From: Aplectana chamaeleonis
Lineage: Eukaryota; Nematoda; Chromadorea; Rhabditida; Cosmocercidae
Direction: 5' to 3'
DNA: 64,000 nt
Assembly (NCBI GenBank): GCA_029168955.1
Contig: JAPDOI010000065.1
Location: 1,302,001 to 1,366,000 of the forward strand
Part shown: positions 1 through 11,027 of the stretch, in pieces
Layout: every line of letters begins with the position of its first letter
How positions within the stretch are numbered: the stretch's first letter is position 1
The notes under the pieces: model-generated
What the model saw: only the letters and a program-made list of their open reading frames with translations
Told to the model about the DNA's origin: nothing
Database searches by the model: none
Position numbers and translations under genes: made by a program

Positions 1-320
1 CAAGACGTACCGACCGCGCGGCAATGCGTACTAACCGCGTTGCGTTGCGTATCGACCGCGTCACAATGCGTTTCCACTGCTGCTAGTATCCGAAAAGCGT
101 TCGTACTGATCGCGTGGCAATGCCTACCGACCGCGTAGCGATGCGTACTGACCGCGTGGCAGTGCGTACCGAGGGCGCGACAATGCGTACCGACCGCGTG
201 GCAAGACGTACCGACCGCGCGGCTATACGTACTAACCGCGTGGTATTCCGTGCTGACCGCGTGGCAGTGCATATCGACCGCGCTAATTTGCGTGCCGACC
301 GCGTGCGAATTGCGTTCCAA
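1..320. repeat. 21-bp minisatellite, G+C-rich
   Basis: Degenerate tandem array with unit close to GCGTACCGACCGCGTGGCAAT. Successive CGACCGCG/TAACCGCG cores are 21 bases apart (for example positions 11 and 32). Because 21 is a multiple of 3, both strands stay open and give heptapeptide repeats (MRTDRVA-like), which are not evidence of a gene. The array is cut by the window start. Confidence 0.9.
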
Positions 321-1300
321 ACGTCGCCCATCCCGCTGTCGGTACGCAACTTGTCCGCCGTCGGTCCACCCCATTGTCTGAGTACGTGGTTTAGCGTCAA
401 ATTTGGTGTGAGATATGCGCAACTGACAACTCCAATACGCATCGATTTACGGCATAGTTTACAATGCAGTCAATCGAAAGTGTCTAGGAGCAGCGCAGTT
501 GAGGATCGTTGGGGGGCGAGAAGTCTTTCAGTATAAAAACACGTTTCTTCTCCGTACCAATAAGGCGTTTACCGTTACGCCGCATTACATTTCGTCAAGC
601 CGAAAATCGTATTTCTCCGACCAAGAACACCTTGAGCACTACGGGACTGGTTTTTAAAATGTAAGATTGAAGATAACTTTTGCTTCCATGTCGGAATTTC
701 GCCCACCTTCTGAGGTTTCACCTTTTTGGGATATCAAGGCACTTTTTAACCTTACAGCGAAAATCATTGAAGTCCAAGGTCCTCAAACCTTCGATCGAAA
801 TTGCGGCGCGGAACCTTTTTGGAAGACAATGTTAACGTCGGATCTTTTTCCTAAGCTTTCACCTGCTTCCCTTTAGGAGCCGCCCGCTGATTTTTGACCC
901 ATGGCGTTGGCTCCAGAGAATTCAGCCGATCATGGTGTACGTACCCCGAACTAATTGCTATCAAGCCTCTAAGCAGCCACAATTTGACCTAGATCTAGCC
1001 GAGAAGCAGCCCTATACGCTCTGGATCAGGGCCCGTCAGGCAGTGTCTCGGCTATTATCCTTGCTTAGGTCCACAATTCTTGGTGCTGATGCATGAGTGT
1101 GTTAGGAATGACCAATAGTTCAGCTGTTCAAGAAAAAAATGATTTGATAGAACAGAAATGAGACTGTTTAGCGCTGTTAGAGTGTGAGATAACCTGCCAC
1201 TAAATTTCATCGTTCACTCATGCGTCAAGTACCGAACTTACCCCTGGATTTTGATGACACTTCAACTTGAGAGAGTCTTTTTAGCTGAGTTCGGAGCTTG
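321..1300. other. no supported gene
   Basis: Only short unsupported reading frames, such as 667-876, are present. The stretch from about 1230 upward may belong to the decayed transposase gene that starts downstream, but no motif was recognised in it. Confidence 0.5.
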
Positions 1301-1308
1301 GCAGGCTC

Positions 1309-2535
1309 ATGTCAGATATCTATGTCAAATACGAATACAGGAAATTGCACTACTGTAATCAGTGCGATGAATTTCTTCCATGGAAGTCATCCGTTTGTGG
1401 AAACGCCCACTGTCGCCTTAAGAGGCAAGTTTTTTTCTGTGTGTAATCGTTAGCTGAGACCTTTCATTGCTTTTTAAAGGATGGTTCAACTTAGCATACC
1501 GTGCAAGAAAACGAAAAAACAAGGAAGAACAATTGTTCATGTCGTTCGACTACTCCCACAACTAGAACAGGTTCTCAGTAATGCTATTGACAAGTTGATA
1601 AGTGTGCGCCGTTGTATCCACGAAGTCAGTTGCACGATAAGAAGGATAAGTTTAGACCTTGCAAAACTTGTTTTGACTCTGCGCTTTCGTAGGGACGACC
1701 GGTATCATCATATCGAGAAACGTCCGACTTCCCGCTCTACAAGGCCGACATAGAAAGTTGGGATGACTTCCGGTCCCGGAGGATTCAAGTTCCCCTCACT
1801 GTGATTTTCGATGGAGTTAAGCTAAAGAAATTGAAAAGGTTGTCTTAAATGTACTGTATTCTGAACATGCTCGTGAGAAATAATCAGAGTATTTCAGAAG
1901 CCAGGCGTGGCCAGTTTACTTTAGGCTCGAAGGGTTGCCGTTCAAAATGAAAAATGATTACGAAAATAACATAATGGCAGCTATTATGTTCATAAGAAAA
2001 AAGCCGACGGAAAAGATGCTTAACGAGTTGTTCTGTTTGTAAGTTGATTTTCTTGTTTTCATTTCAAGTAACTCCTTTTCAGTCAGTTTGCCTCCAGTTG
2101 TTTTAAAAAACGATTTTTGAACTTCCGTTCCAGCCTGAAAACCGAACTTGAAGAAATTTTGATTACATCAGTTTGTGTGAATGACAAATCCGGGACGAAA
2201 TGGAATTGCTATCCTAAAATCTGCTACGCCGTGATGGATTTTGATGTCAGCATCTAAGTGTATTCGTTGACCTCTCTTTACTTTCACTGTCTTTAGGCCA
2301 TTCGCGCTCTATATAAGTCTCCCAAATGGGGCTCCTTGTTTGGATGTCACTTGTGTATACACCCCGGAGAAAAGTTGGGAAGAAGGGTCATTTGGTTCCC
2401 TCGTTTTCCGAACGGTGACGACAGGAGAACAAGGTCTTCTATGCTTGCGGATGCGGACGCAAACAGAAACGGACTCGCAGGTGGGGGAATACGTGGCTAC
2501 TCTTCATATTCTTTCGCAAGGTCTACTACATGATA
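1309..2535 (+). pseudogene. decayed transposase-like gene, N-terminal half
   Basis: Several exons can be read, with frameshifts between them. The first (1309-1424) starts MSDIYVKYEYR and has a zinc-finger-like YCNQC...C...HC cluster. It ends at a possible GC-AG intron (1425-1479), and phase is kept into the next exon at 1480. Later pieces carry YKADIESWDDFR and IFDGVKL near 1750-1830, AWPVYFRLEGLPF...EN near 1910-1970 (exon 1898-2038, donor GTAAGT), and a GCHLCIHPGE...RR piece near 2335-2385 followed by RTRSSMLADA and a GGGIRGYS tail. The order WP..LP...EN, then GC-x2-C-x-H-GE, then RT, then G-I-x-G is what I know from CACTA/plavaka-like DNA transposases of animals and fungi. The family name is tentative, while the protein being transposon-derived is more secure. 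Broken frames make it a pseudogene. Its continuation appears at 4.9, 8.2 and 12.2 kb. Confidence 0.55.
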
Positions 2536-2714
2536 CTGATTCTTGGCAGAATTTTGTTCGTGGTAAAATGGCGTTTAAAATTACCCTCAAAATATTCTTT
2601 GTCATGCTAGTTTTGTTCGTCTTAGAAAATAGTGTTTTTGTTTCACGCAGAGCGACTGGAACTCCCGGAATCGACGTTTTTCTACTAAACAATCACAACT
2701 GAGTTCAGGGAGGG

Positions 2715-3065
2715 ATGGGATTGCGGAGCGGAGTTTTCCCCCACGTCGCGCTATCGGCGGAGGTCTCTCGAGTGCGAGTATGGAGCTTAGGGGAACCGTT
2801 CTGCTCCTAAACAAATCATAAGTATCGATCAAACGTGTTCAGACCGGTAATTGCAGGTAAACATGTTTTGTCACTTCGAAAGGCATGTTTTAACGGTAGG
2901 AGCGGATCGGTTCCCCGAAGCTCTGTTCCGCTATTCGAGGTCTCTCCACACCTAAGGGAGTTAGAAAGTCGCTTATACTTCCCCGCCGAGCGGCGCGGCG
3001 AAGCGTCGCTCAAGCAATCGAGCGGACTTGCTGTGTCAAAGGCCGCGTCAAACGGGGGGTGGTGA
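2715..3065. mobile_element. inverted-repeat MITE-like element
   Basis: Imperfect inverted arms at about 2757-2812 and 2900-2953 share GGGGAACCG...GCTCCT and GAGGTCTCTC blocks. G+C-rich outer flanks (CGCTATCGGCGG against CCGCCGAGCGGCG) extend the symmetry. No coding capacity is seen; the opposed short ORFs are produced by the symmetry. Confidence 0.55.
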
Positions 3066-3069
3066 CGCA

Positions 3070-3930
3070 CGACCGTTAACTCCTGCAGGCTAAAGTCAAG
3101 CTTGAACTCGAATTAAGCTCGACTTTTCATTTACACCGAACTTCGGAACACATCGCGGTTTGAAAAAGAAATAGAAAACTCAGTATTCAGAGATATGATA
3201 TTACACAAGGTCACATTTCAAAGTTTATCGCTATTTTACTCGAGTACTCGATATTTTTCTAGGATTTCACATACTTGGCTCTCCTGAATAGTTCAGTCTT
3301 TGAGGAAATCGGGTTTTTCTGCTTATCCAATAAATGACCCGCTAGCAAATTAGCTTTTCGATTCTTTAGATATGCGCCCATACGGAAAATATAATCGCCG
3401 CTCCGTAGGGGGAAGCATAAACAATCCTTTGGACGTTTCCTACAGGCCTGGGCAGGGTTGTGATCCGGCGCAACGGGGGGGGAGGGTGTCGTAAATTATT
3501 TGGATTTTTTCAACAGAAAATCGAATAGGTGGTCGTAGAATTTGACCGGATTTTACCACATGTTTGAACTTTTCCACCGTTTTCACTCTCGAAAAGCCTG
3601 AGGGATCATTAGTTTTGGGGAGGGGTCGTAAAAGTTCTGGGATTAATATATAATTTTGCTCATTCGGGAAGGACGTCATAGCTCCGCCGAGAACTGGCGT
3701 TACGGCCTGCTCGACCCTGGTTGCATATTAGGCGATGTAATAAATAACCGTGTGCAGTGCTCCCATCTAACCTGTACCCACAACTGATTCAACTGACCGA
3801 CTGGCACGAAATTCGTATCACTCAATGCTTTTGAGTTTGCAGTGAAGCCTCAAAATCCAGGCATGTAGCTGCAGAAGACTCCTCAACCGTGGTCTTGGTG
3901 GATTCATCAAGAGGAGCACAGGGTCTCGCA
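3070..3930. other. no supported gene
   Basis: A+T-rich intergenic-looking DNA with only short ORFs that lack recognisable motifs. It may contain diverged repeat remnants that I could not name. Confidence 0.5.
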
Positions 3931-3935
3931 CTTTG

Positions 3936-3994
3936 TCACGCCCACTTTTTTGTGCCACAACAACTCCTAAATTTGGCAGGGGAGGGAAATTCTG
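3936..3994 (-). mobile_element. partial copy of the 5.5-kb GGCGTGGCCAAG MITE
   Basis: This stretch resembles the reverse complement of 5604-5665: a shared CACGCCCA, then a T-run, GTGNCACAAC, and later GGGGAGGGAAAT. Only one end of the element is present. Confidence 0.5.
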
Positions 3995-4054
3995 GGTAGG
4001 GGGTGGTGGCAATCGTGTATTCCAACCAGGGCAGTGCAGAAATGTTTTTCAAGA

Positions 4055-4185
4055 ATTTTGGAAAAGGAAACGCAAGAAAAATGGCCAAAAAACGCCGGCA
4101 ACGGAAATCCGGAAACGGAAAGGAACAGCTCAAAAAAAAACACCGGAAATACGGAAACGGAGTCGGAAACGGAACTGTTCCGCAC
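4055..4185. repeat. purine-rich CGGAAA low-complexity tract
   Basis: Dense repetition of GGAAACG/CGGAAA words on the plus strand. It opens several long but compositionally biased frames on both strands (basic KRK/GN-rich or Pro/Phe-rich), none of which looks like a real protein. Confidence 0.7.
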
Positions 4186-4271
4186 AGCCCTGATTCCAAC
4201 CCCTAACGAGGCGGGAGAAAGGGGAAGGGGTGTGGGAGGAGCGAGGTTTCTGACTGGACGCAACACGGGGC

Positions 4272-4585
4272 TAGGGCATCTTTCATAGTCCTCACAGCAA
4301 GCGCGGCACACGCGTAACGCGCAGGACGAGCGATGGACTATGAAACTTCGAGCGGGAAGCTACTATAAAATCTCCGGCGGCACCGCCATGGCGGGGGGGA
4401 TAAAAGTCGGGCCTTTACTGTGATATGCACAGAAATTCCTAGCTTGCACTTGCGTATGCGGTAGCGCAGGGTAGTCCCAGAATTATTTATGCTGGAGCGG
4501 ACCCGAATCGAGAAGCAATTATTGATTGAAACGGTAAAAGAGCCACGGCGCCTTGGGCGGCTCAAATTCAGTGCGGTGTAGTAAA
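4272..4585 (-). mobile_element. truncated Tourist-like MITE (same family as 27.6 kb)
   Basis: It matches the element at 27611-27999 in opposite orientation: TTTCATAGTCCTCA...CAAGCGCGGCAC at the left, then GCCGCCATGGCGG-type blocks, AGAAATT...TGCAC, the GCGCAGG(A)TAGTCCCAGAATT block and ACGGTAAA...GCCACGG. The far terminus is missing, and a fragment of the GGCGTGGCCAAG element begins near 4586. Confidence 0.65.
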
Positions 4586-4904
4586 ATGGGTGTGGCCAAG
4601 TGCATCCTCCCACCGCTACGATAGCACCCGCTGATCCTAAAGGGATGGGAGGAAAACGCGTTACAGCGCTAAAATATTTTTCGCACCGATGCTCCGTAAC
4701 TGTAGTCCATCAAGTGGGTCAATTAACTAGCGCGCGTAACGTTTTCACCGCTGTGATTGAAATGGAAAGTTCTAAATTCCGTATTCTGAGACCTTCAGGA
4801 AGGGCATTCTTGAGTCTGACGACTCTATTGCGAGTCGCTGCATGAGTTTGACTTTCAAAGGATACATCGATTGATTTTCATCTCTGATTAGTGAGTTTTT
4901 TCTT

Positions 4905-5010
4905 CAGGACGTACGCAAATGATGCAGGTCATAGGGCTTGACCGATTTCTTCCGGACGCTCTTCATCTCCAAGACGAGGGGATTACTGTGGATCTTTTCA
5001 AAGGTATTCT
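4905..5010 (+). pseudogene. transposase-like exon fragment
   Basis: A TTCAG-type acceptor is followed by a frame reading GLDRFLPDALHLQDEGIT and VDLFK, ending at a GTATTC donor. The D-x-LH-x4-G-I pattern resembles the segment after the GI.G motif in the family of the 1.3-2.5 kb pseudogene, so this is probably the next surviving exon. No intact downstream continuation is seen until 8.2 kb. The open frame at 5225-5746 was not recognised and may be a neighbouring part or chance. Confidence 0.4.
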
Positions 5011-5529
5011 ACATGCATTAATCACATTATTGTTCGGTTTATTATTTTCTGGTAATCTACAGCAGACGATCACGTTGCCGCATCACTTTCATTGAGTCAA
5101 TTATACCACAAAGCGGCTCCAATATTTGACTTTGAACGCGCATGTTGAGCGACTTTTCTAGCCCGCGCTGTCCTAAGGGTTCCATGACTCCGTTCAACTT
5201 TTGTACTAATTTCGGTCTCTTACAGTGGAAAAAACGGCCGCTATCGCTACAGAGACTAGGATTTCTAGATTTCTAGACCCAACTTTCAGTGAATTGGTTA
5301 CGGCAGACAGGAGGGCTTGGTTGGATTTCTCGAGTGGAAATGACAAGAACGCTTTAAGTGTGCTAGCGGAGGTTAGATACCGTAATCGTCGCCATGAAAT
5401 TGAATGCGTTAGCAGAGTAGGCTGCGACAAAATAACTGATTTGACGGCGACTAATAAATTTAAAAACGTCGTCATCTCTTATGGGTTTTTTGAAGAGGTT
5501 CACAATCAGGCCGGATGCTATCGCAGCAA

Positions 5530-5690
5530 GGGGAGGGGCACGTGGCCATCGCACTTGGCCACGCCCATTCATCCGTTCCGAAGCGCATTTGTAACACCAA
5601 GCCGTGATTTCCCTCCCCTTCCAGAATCCCGAGGTTGTGACACGAAAAAATGGGCGTGGCCAAGTGCAACAGTCAACCCCCCCCCTACTG
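5530..5690. mobile_element. small palindromic MITE
   Basis: Inverted arms CTTGGCCACGCCCATT (about 5559-5574) and AATGGGCGTGGCCAAG (about 5649-5664) flank a short unique centre. Related pieces occur at 3936-3994 and 4585-4600, so this is a dispersed family. Confidence 0.65.
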
Positions 5691-6061
5691 CGTTAGCACC
5701 GACTGCTAAACTGTGTTTCGGGCACTGTAGCACCCCATTTTATTAGTTACCAGCCGTCCAAATTTCCGCCTCCGGCGGAAATTATCAAGTTGTGTTTGCA
5801 TATATAGAATCGGCTCAGAAATTATTTTGCCCTAATATATTTTGTCAGAAATTATTTTGCTCCAATATATTTTGTTGTAAACCTAAAGATGGCCTGCCGC
5901 ACATGTGAACACATGAGAAGGTAGCGGAAAATTATACCGAAAAAAACAGTAAATCTGCTTCATTTGTGCACGCACAAAAAATCAATCCAAAGTGCGGCTA
6001 ATTCTATAGAATAGCGTTCTCGAGTCCGTTTCAAAGACATTCTTATTTCTGCGGCGTTCTG

Positions 6062-6287
6062 CGCTTTGTTACGTAGTACCGTACACTTTCTACAGCGTCC
6101 GGAGCACTCCCCCGGAGGTCCCGTACACTTTCTACGGCGTTCGGCGCACTCTTACATGGGTCCCGCACACTTCATATGGCGTCCGGCGCACTCCTTCATG
6201 GGTCCCGCACATTTTCTCCGGCGTCAGGCGCATTCCCGCTGGGGTCCCGCTGACTTTCTACGACGTCCCGTTCGGTTGTTTCGGGCT
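6062..6287. repeat. 42-bp minisatellite
   Basis: About five units containing CACTTTCTACGGCGTCCGGCG and GGTCCC. The GTNCCG words at 6076 and 6118 are 42 bases apart. The reverse complement of the same unit occurs at 10.6 and 11.5 kb, so the family is dispersed and inverted within 5 kb. Confidence 0.85.
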
Positions 6288-6339
6288 TGACCCTTGTAAA
6301 ACAGAAAAGTCTGCAATTACAGAATGCACACCGTAAACT

Positions 6340-7217
6340 GCCTCAGGCACTCGAGGGGGGCGAGCCTCGTTCATTTTCGCTCAGAGGGGCCAGCCTTGAA
6401 CCGTAATTGTGGGTGGAGATTCGAGGGGGACAGCGCTCCGACCACAGTTGAGCCAGCCCTCAGCGCCGCGTCGCGTGTTCTGCTACTGGGGCAGTTTTCC
6501 GCCGTGGAGCGCACAATCTCAATGGCGCTATGGATTCAAAGTTTTCAAACATTAATGTCATATCTCAGGTACTCAGGGCGACGGCCGGCGCCCCACATTT
6601 CGAGGGTGCCGGCCAGCGGCGAACCATGCTGCATGCGACGCACACGCAGCGCGGATATTGGCTCGCCCGCGAACCACAAAACACGCCACGCCATCTTCAA
6701 TTCCGCCGGTTGGGAAGACAATTGATAATGATCACGACTGATCACGTCGTAACGTGGTTATCACGTGCACAGTCGGTATAAAGGGCGCCTCATCTCACTC
6801 AAGTCTTCATTCGGCATTCTAATGCCGGCCCTGGAAGGTGACTTTGAGTCACTCTCCGGAGGCCAGCGAATTTTTGATCGCCGAGGGGACAGGGGTATCT
6901 CCACGGCCGGGGAGGGGCGGCTTTCGCCGTGATCAGCGGGGAGGGTGGCTCCTCACCGCAGACCTTGGCAAAGGCTACGCCGTTGTCCGGACCGGGGCGG
7001 GGTGGCCCGCTCAGGGTTGGTCCCGCAGCGAAAGAAAGTGCGAGGCGCCAGCCCCATTCTCGAGAAAAGTTAAGTGTGGGGTGACCCGCTCAGTAATGGT
7101 CCTGCAGCGAAGAGAGGAAAGGGGAGCCGGCCCTGTTCCACCAGGACGCCAGCCCTGACAAGGAAGGAAGGCTGGCGTGCTGGTGGAAGTGGGGCTTGCC
7201 CCCCTCGAGTGTCTGAG
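6340..7217. mobile_element. TIR-bounded element, non-coding
   Basis: The termini are inverted copies: CCTCAGGCACTCGAGGGGGG at 6341-6360 and its counterpart ending CCCCCCTCGAGTGTCTGAGG at about 7199-7218. The interior is G+C-rich, with a TATAAA at about 6777 and a block near 6835-6930 that resembles 48.55 kb. A transposase is not visible. The right terminus directly adjoins the (GGAC)n array. Confidence 0.5.
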
Positions 7218-7704
7218 GACGGACTGACTGACGGACGGACGGACAGACGGACGGACAGACGGACGGACGGACGGACGGACGGACGGACGGACGACGGGAT
7301 TTGGACGGACGGACGGACGGACGGACGGACGGACGGACGGACGGACGGACGGACGGACGGACGGACGGACGGACGGACGGACGGACGGACGGACGGACGG
7401 ACGGACGGGACGGACGGACGGACAGACGGACGGACAGACGGACGGACGGACGGACGGACAGACGGACGGACGGACGGACGGACGGACAGACAGACGGACG
7501 GACGGACGGACGGACGGACGGACGGACGGACGGACGGACGGACGGACGGACGGACGGACGGACGGACGACGGACGGACGGACGGACGGACGGACGGACGG
7601 ACGGACGGACGGACGGACGGACGGACAGACGGACGGACGGACGGACGGACGGACGGACGGACGGACAGACGGACGGACGGACGGACAGACAGACGGACGG
7701 ACAC
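7218..7704. repeat. (GGAC)n microsatellite, about 0.49 kb
   Basis: Nearly pure GGAC tetranucleotide with scattered GACA (transition) units and a few 1-3 base interruptions, for example near 7292, 7410 and 7568. Four is not a multiple of 3, so all frames of a strand read the same periodic peptide (TDGR or SVRP). The predicted proteins are artefacts. Confidence 0.97.
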
Positions 7705-8230
7705 CACTCTTTTATTACTATGGAATGATAACGGTCCGTCTCTCCATCCCCCATCAAAAAAAAAACATGCAGCATAGAAAAGGTGAAAAATTATCAGTTG
7801 CCGTCAAATCTCAGTTGTTTAGTCTGCAACAAGGTCAGGCGGGGCGTTGCAAAATTTTTGGAAATTGGAGCGACCCCCCAGGCCATCGAAACCCTTTTTC
7901 CGGAATTCAAAATTTTTGCGATCCCTCCACGTGGTGAAATTTCGCAACCCAGCTGCACCCTGGTCTACAATCAATAGCGGCTAGGCATTTAATTTCACCG
8001 CAAAGATTACGCTACCGACTCTCCGATAGTACACTAAAAGCGTTCTTGTGTGGAAATGTTGGAGCTTGAACCACAAACCTGAGGTGATTTCTTTTGTAGT
8101 TAACTTTGGTGATCACAAGTCATGGTAGGAAAAAAGGGTATTTATTACAGTCGCCACAATAGTGTTAAGCACCCCCAGAGTCGTTCGAAATTTCCAACGT
8201 CATGTTAACATTGTCCTATTAAGGGCTATT
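7705..8230. other. no supported gene
   Basis: Unique-looking sequence with short unsupported frames. No exon, repeat or RNA motif was recognised. Confidence 0.5.
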
Positions 8231-8235
8231 TTCCT

Positions 8236-9050
8236 CTGATGGACGAGCAAAGGAGTTTCGTGTCCGTAAAAGGCACATGGAAGCTCTAACTCGTTCACTT
8301 GAGCAGCTAAGAAATTATACGTATGCATCGAAGATGGTTCTTAGTGTGGATGACTTCCAGCATATTACCGGCGCTGAAAAGACCGCGGTAGGAAAACCTC
8401 AAGTAAAACGTTGAAAATTGTTTCTCTATTGTCGGAAGGTTAAGTTGCGATTATTGCAGTTGATGTGAATAATGTTCCCTATAGTTGCATGTCAAGTGAT
8501 GTGCTCTGAGTCCGTTGCTTGTGCAGGGATTCTGATTTATTGGTTGCTAGTAAAAATCATTACTCGACTGATCTGGCGTCGATACGAGAAATCGCGCTGG
8601 CCACTAATTATTTATGGTGGGAAATCTCGCCCAAGTTGTTCACATTGAAAACGCACGTGAGTTGAAAGTAATTTCGTAGTACGTTGACATCCTGTGATTG
8701 ATTGATACCTCGATGTATTTTCTATTCAGGTTCTCCTCGATCATGCCATCAATGAGGATATCATACTCAAAGGCTCCCCTAATATGTGGTCAGCAGCAGG
8801 ATTCGAAAGCAATCATCGCAGGCTTCAGCTTCGTGTAGATCAATGCACTACAAATTGTGAGGATTTGATTGTTCAGAGGTTCGACCAATCTACATAATTT
8901 GCCCAGCTGAGACTCGAAAAATGCTTTTGTTACGTTTAGTGTGGTTTCACGAAGAGAGCTCATGTTTTTGCTAAGGGAAGGAGTCAAGAAGACAGCCAGC
9001 CCTTATCTAAGAAGCTTGCTGAAACGGATGTCGTCCGGCGTAGGCGAAAG
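8236..9050 (+). pseudogene. decayed transposase-like gene, C-terminal half
   Basis: Exon-like pieces are separated by short introns. One at about 8238-8388 reads FRVRKRHMEALTRSLEQL and SVDDFQHITGAE before a GTAGGA donor. One at about 8528-8660 reads YLWWEISPKLFTLKTHVL, and after a TTCAG acceptor near 8730 the frame reads SPNMWSAAGFESNHRRLQ. The K-x2-H...GS...FE-x2-HRRL arrangement is the typical C-terminal region of the transposase-like family seen at 1.3-2.5 kb (family knowledge, recalled by eye). An in-frame TAA follows at about 8894, with matching sense beyond it, so the copy is dead. Confidence 0.5.
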
Positions 9051-9654
9051 ATAAGATCTATTTAATAATACTGATGGGGACGTGTGGAAAAGTCTGTTCC
9101 ATAATTTCTGGCTTTTTTTTCTTTACGGTTCATGACGGAGTGCGGTATATTCAACCATCTATTCCCTCTCATCCCATATAAAAAAAAGAATGTCCGTCGG
9201 CTCGTCTCGTAGGGGGTGCTGGTGGACGCCTCCTCTGAGCCGAACTCGTCCGGAAATCAGTGTCACTTTAGAACAGCGGGCGGAACTCGCTGACATCATT
9301 TCGATAATACAAACAACATCACGTACAGGGACAAGAGGCCCCGTAGGAGCGCGCACTGTGTCATAGGATGCGAGTGACACTCTTTTATAAGCTCATTTTG
9401 GCGTCAAAGAAAGTAAGTAACGCTTCCTAAGGGGCGTGAGGCGCGTCGTCAGAAGTGATGAGCGCTTTTTGCGAAGCGTGGTCAGCAGCGCGCAAAATAT
9501 TTGGCGCTCTTCCAAGGTGCACTACGCACCGCGGATATTGAAAAAAAAACTCATGGATGGAGTGCGCCACGTTGTAGAAAGTGAATAGCGCGTCGAGTGT
9601 AGCGCAAGCCACGTAGTGCAAAGAGAGTAGCGCTTGTTAGAAAGCTTGCGCAGC

Positions 9655-9905
9655 GTCATGAAAAGTGAGTAGCACTGAGTGAAGAGCAGGCCCTGCGTTG
9701 TGGAAAGTTAGCAAGGGAGGCTGGCGTTAGCCTGCAGACGACGCTGGGTAACCTGTCGCTCCAGCCGCGAAACGGTGAAAAAGTGCAGGAGCACAGTGCG
9801 GGTGCGCGCCACGTCATAGAAAGTGTGCAGGACGTCATAGAAAGTGTGGAGGACTGCAGTGGGGGGAGGCAGGACGCCATAAAAAGTGCGCAGGACCGTG
9901 GTGGG
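9655..9905. repeat. 21-bp minisatellite, GACGTCATAGAAAGTG type
   Basis: Clear units at 9811 and 9832 (ACGTCATAGAAAGTGTG) are 21 bases apart, with degenerate units on either side reaching to about 9420 (GCGTCGTCAGAAGTGAT and similar). It is related in sequence to the 42-bp array at 27.3 kb. ORFs across it are repeat artefacts. Confidence 0.75.
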
Positions 9906-10610
9906 GGAAAAATCATACATATTGAAAAGCGTGTGACAGGTTTTGAGAGGGGCGCAGAACTCCAGAGACATTTTCTTGTCAATCTAGGAAAATGTGCAGC
10001 GCCTTCACTTCCGCCCATCATTTAACTGTTCGTTGCTCATTACAACCGTTCAGCCACTTTGATGCTAACTACCCTAATTCAGTTTTGTATATGTGAAGAG
10101 AGTCAGCTAATCAGAATCTGCTTCCACAAGAACACAAACATCCATATACACAGTTCATTTGTTGAGAAAAAGAGCATGGTGTTGGTCAGTCAGCGAAACA
10201 TCACCTAAAATTCGAGTGTAGTTGTCCTTATCATGACAGAAATGGTCATGCGAGAATAATCGTTCGAGGGCTTCACAAATTGGAAGGGAGAGTGGGTCGC
10301 GGCATAAGGGAAGGAGGGGAGAAAGGGGTTGTAACTTTCTTGCCGGCAGCAGCCGACAATCTTTCGCTAGCTCCTTATGTTTTACGGCTTGATCCCAGAT
10401 TTTGATACCCCTTGCCAAAATCCAGCAGCCCGTTCTGCTTAGGAAAACCCATATGTACAGCAAATTTTGAGTAGGGGAAAGTAATTCAAAACAGCTTCAA
10501 CAAAATAGTTCGCGTCCTCAAATTGGCCATGGGTAACATTTCTTGTGCGAAAACTTCGCTCGGTCTCGCTAGTGGTCTTCTGATGACATCATCGGGACGT
10601 CGTGAAAAGC
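9906..10610. other. no supported gene
   Basis: Short ORFs on both strands (for example 10155-10463 minus) show no recognisable motif or splice structure. Confidence 0.45.
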
Positions 10611-10614
10611 GCCG

Positions 10615-10892
10615 GTGAATCTGTGTAAGACCCGAACAGGAGTGCGACGAGCGCCGGTGAAAGTGCGTTGGACACAACTGGGAGTGCGCCGAGCGCCGAG
10701 AAAAGCGTGTGGGACCCAACCGGGAGGGCGCCGTGCGCCGAGAAAAGTGTGTGGGACCCAGCTTGGAGTGCCTTGAGCGCCAGGGAAAATATGTAGGATC
10801 TACCTGGGAGTGCGCCGACCGCCGAGGAAAGTGTGCGGTACCGAATTGTGTTGTAGGACTCAACTGATTCTGTAATGATTCGATCCAGGGTC
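10615..10892. repeat. 42-bp minisatellite (reverse of the 6.1-kb unit)
   Basis: Units contain GAGTGCGCCGAGCGCCGAGAA and GTGTGGGACCCAACTGG; GGAGTGCGCC at 10681 and GGAGGGCGCC at 10723 are 42 bases apart. The array ends with an AACTGATTCNGNAATGATTC tail that recurs at 11.65 kb after the second piece of the same array. Confidence 0.85.
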
Positions 10893-11027
10893 GAGCTCAC
10901 GGTGGTACGCGGACCACCGTGGGACCGGGGGGGGGGTATTCATTGAAACCCAGTCCAGTGTACCACTTTTCCCACTTTTCCAGAAGGTCGTTGTTCCGGA
11001 ACACCGCTGTGCCTGAACCTGGATGCG

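Noticed and set aside
83..536. Overlapping 119- and 140-codon frames on opposite strands
   Set aside because: They come from the 21-bp minisatellite, whose period is divisible by three.
3933..4311. Several overlapping frames with basic or Pro-rich peptides
   Set aside because: Low-complexity CGGAAA tract plus MITE sequence explains them.
7011..7937. Long frames (150-290 codons) of TDGR or SVRP repeats on both strands
   Set aside because: They are forced by the (GGAC)n microsatellite, which is open in every frame of a strand.
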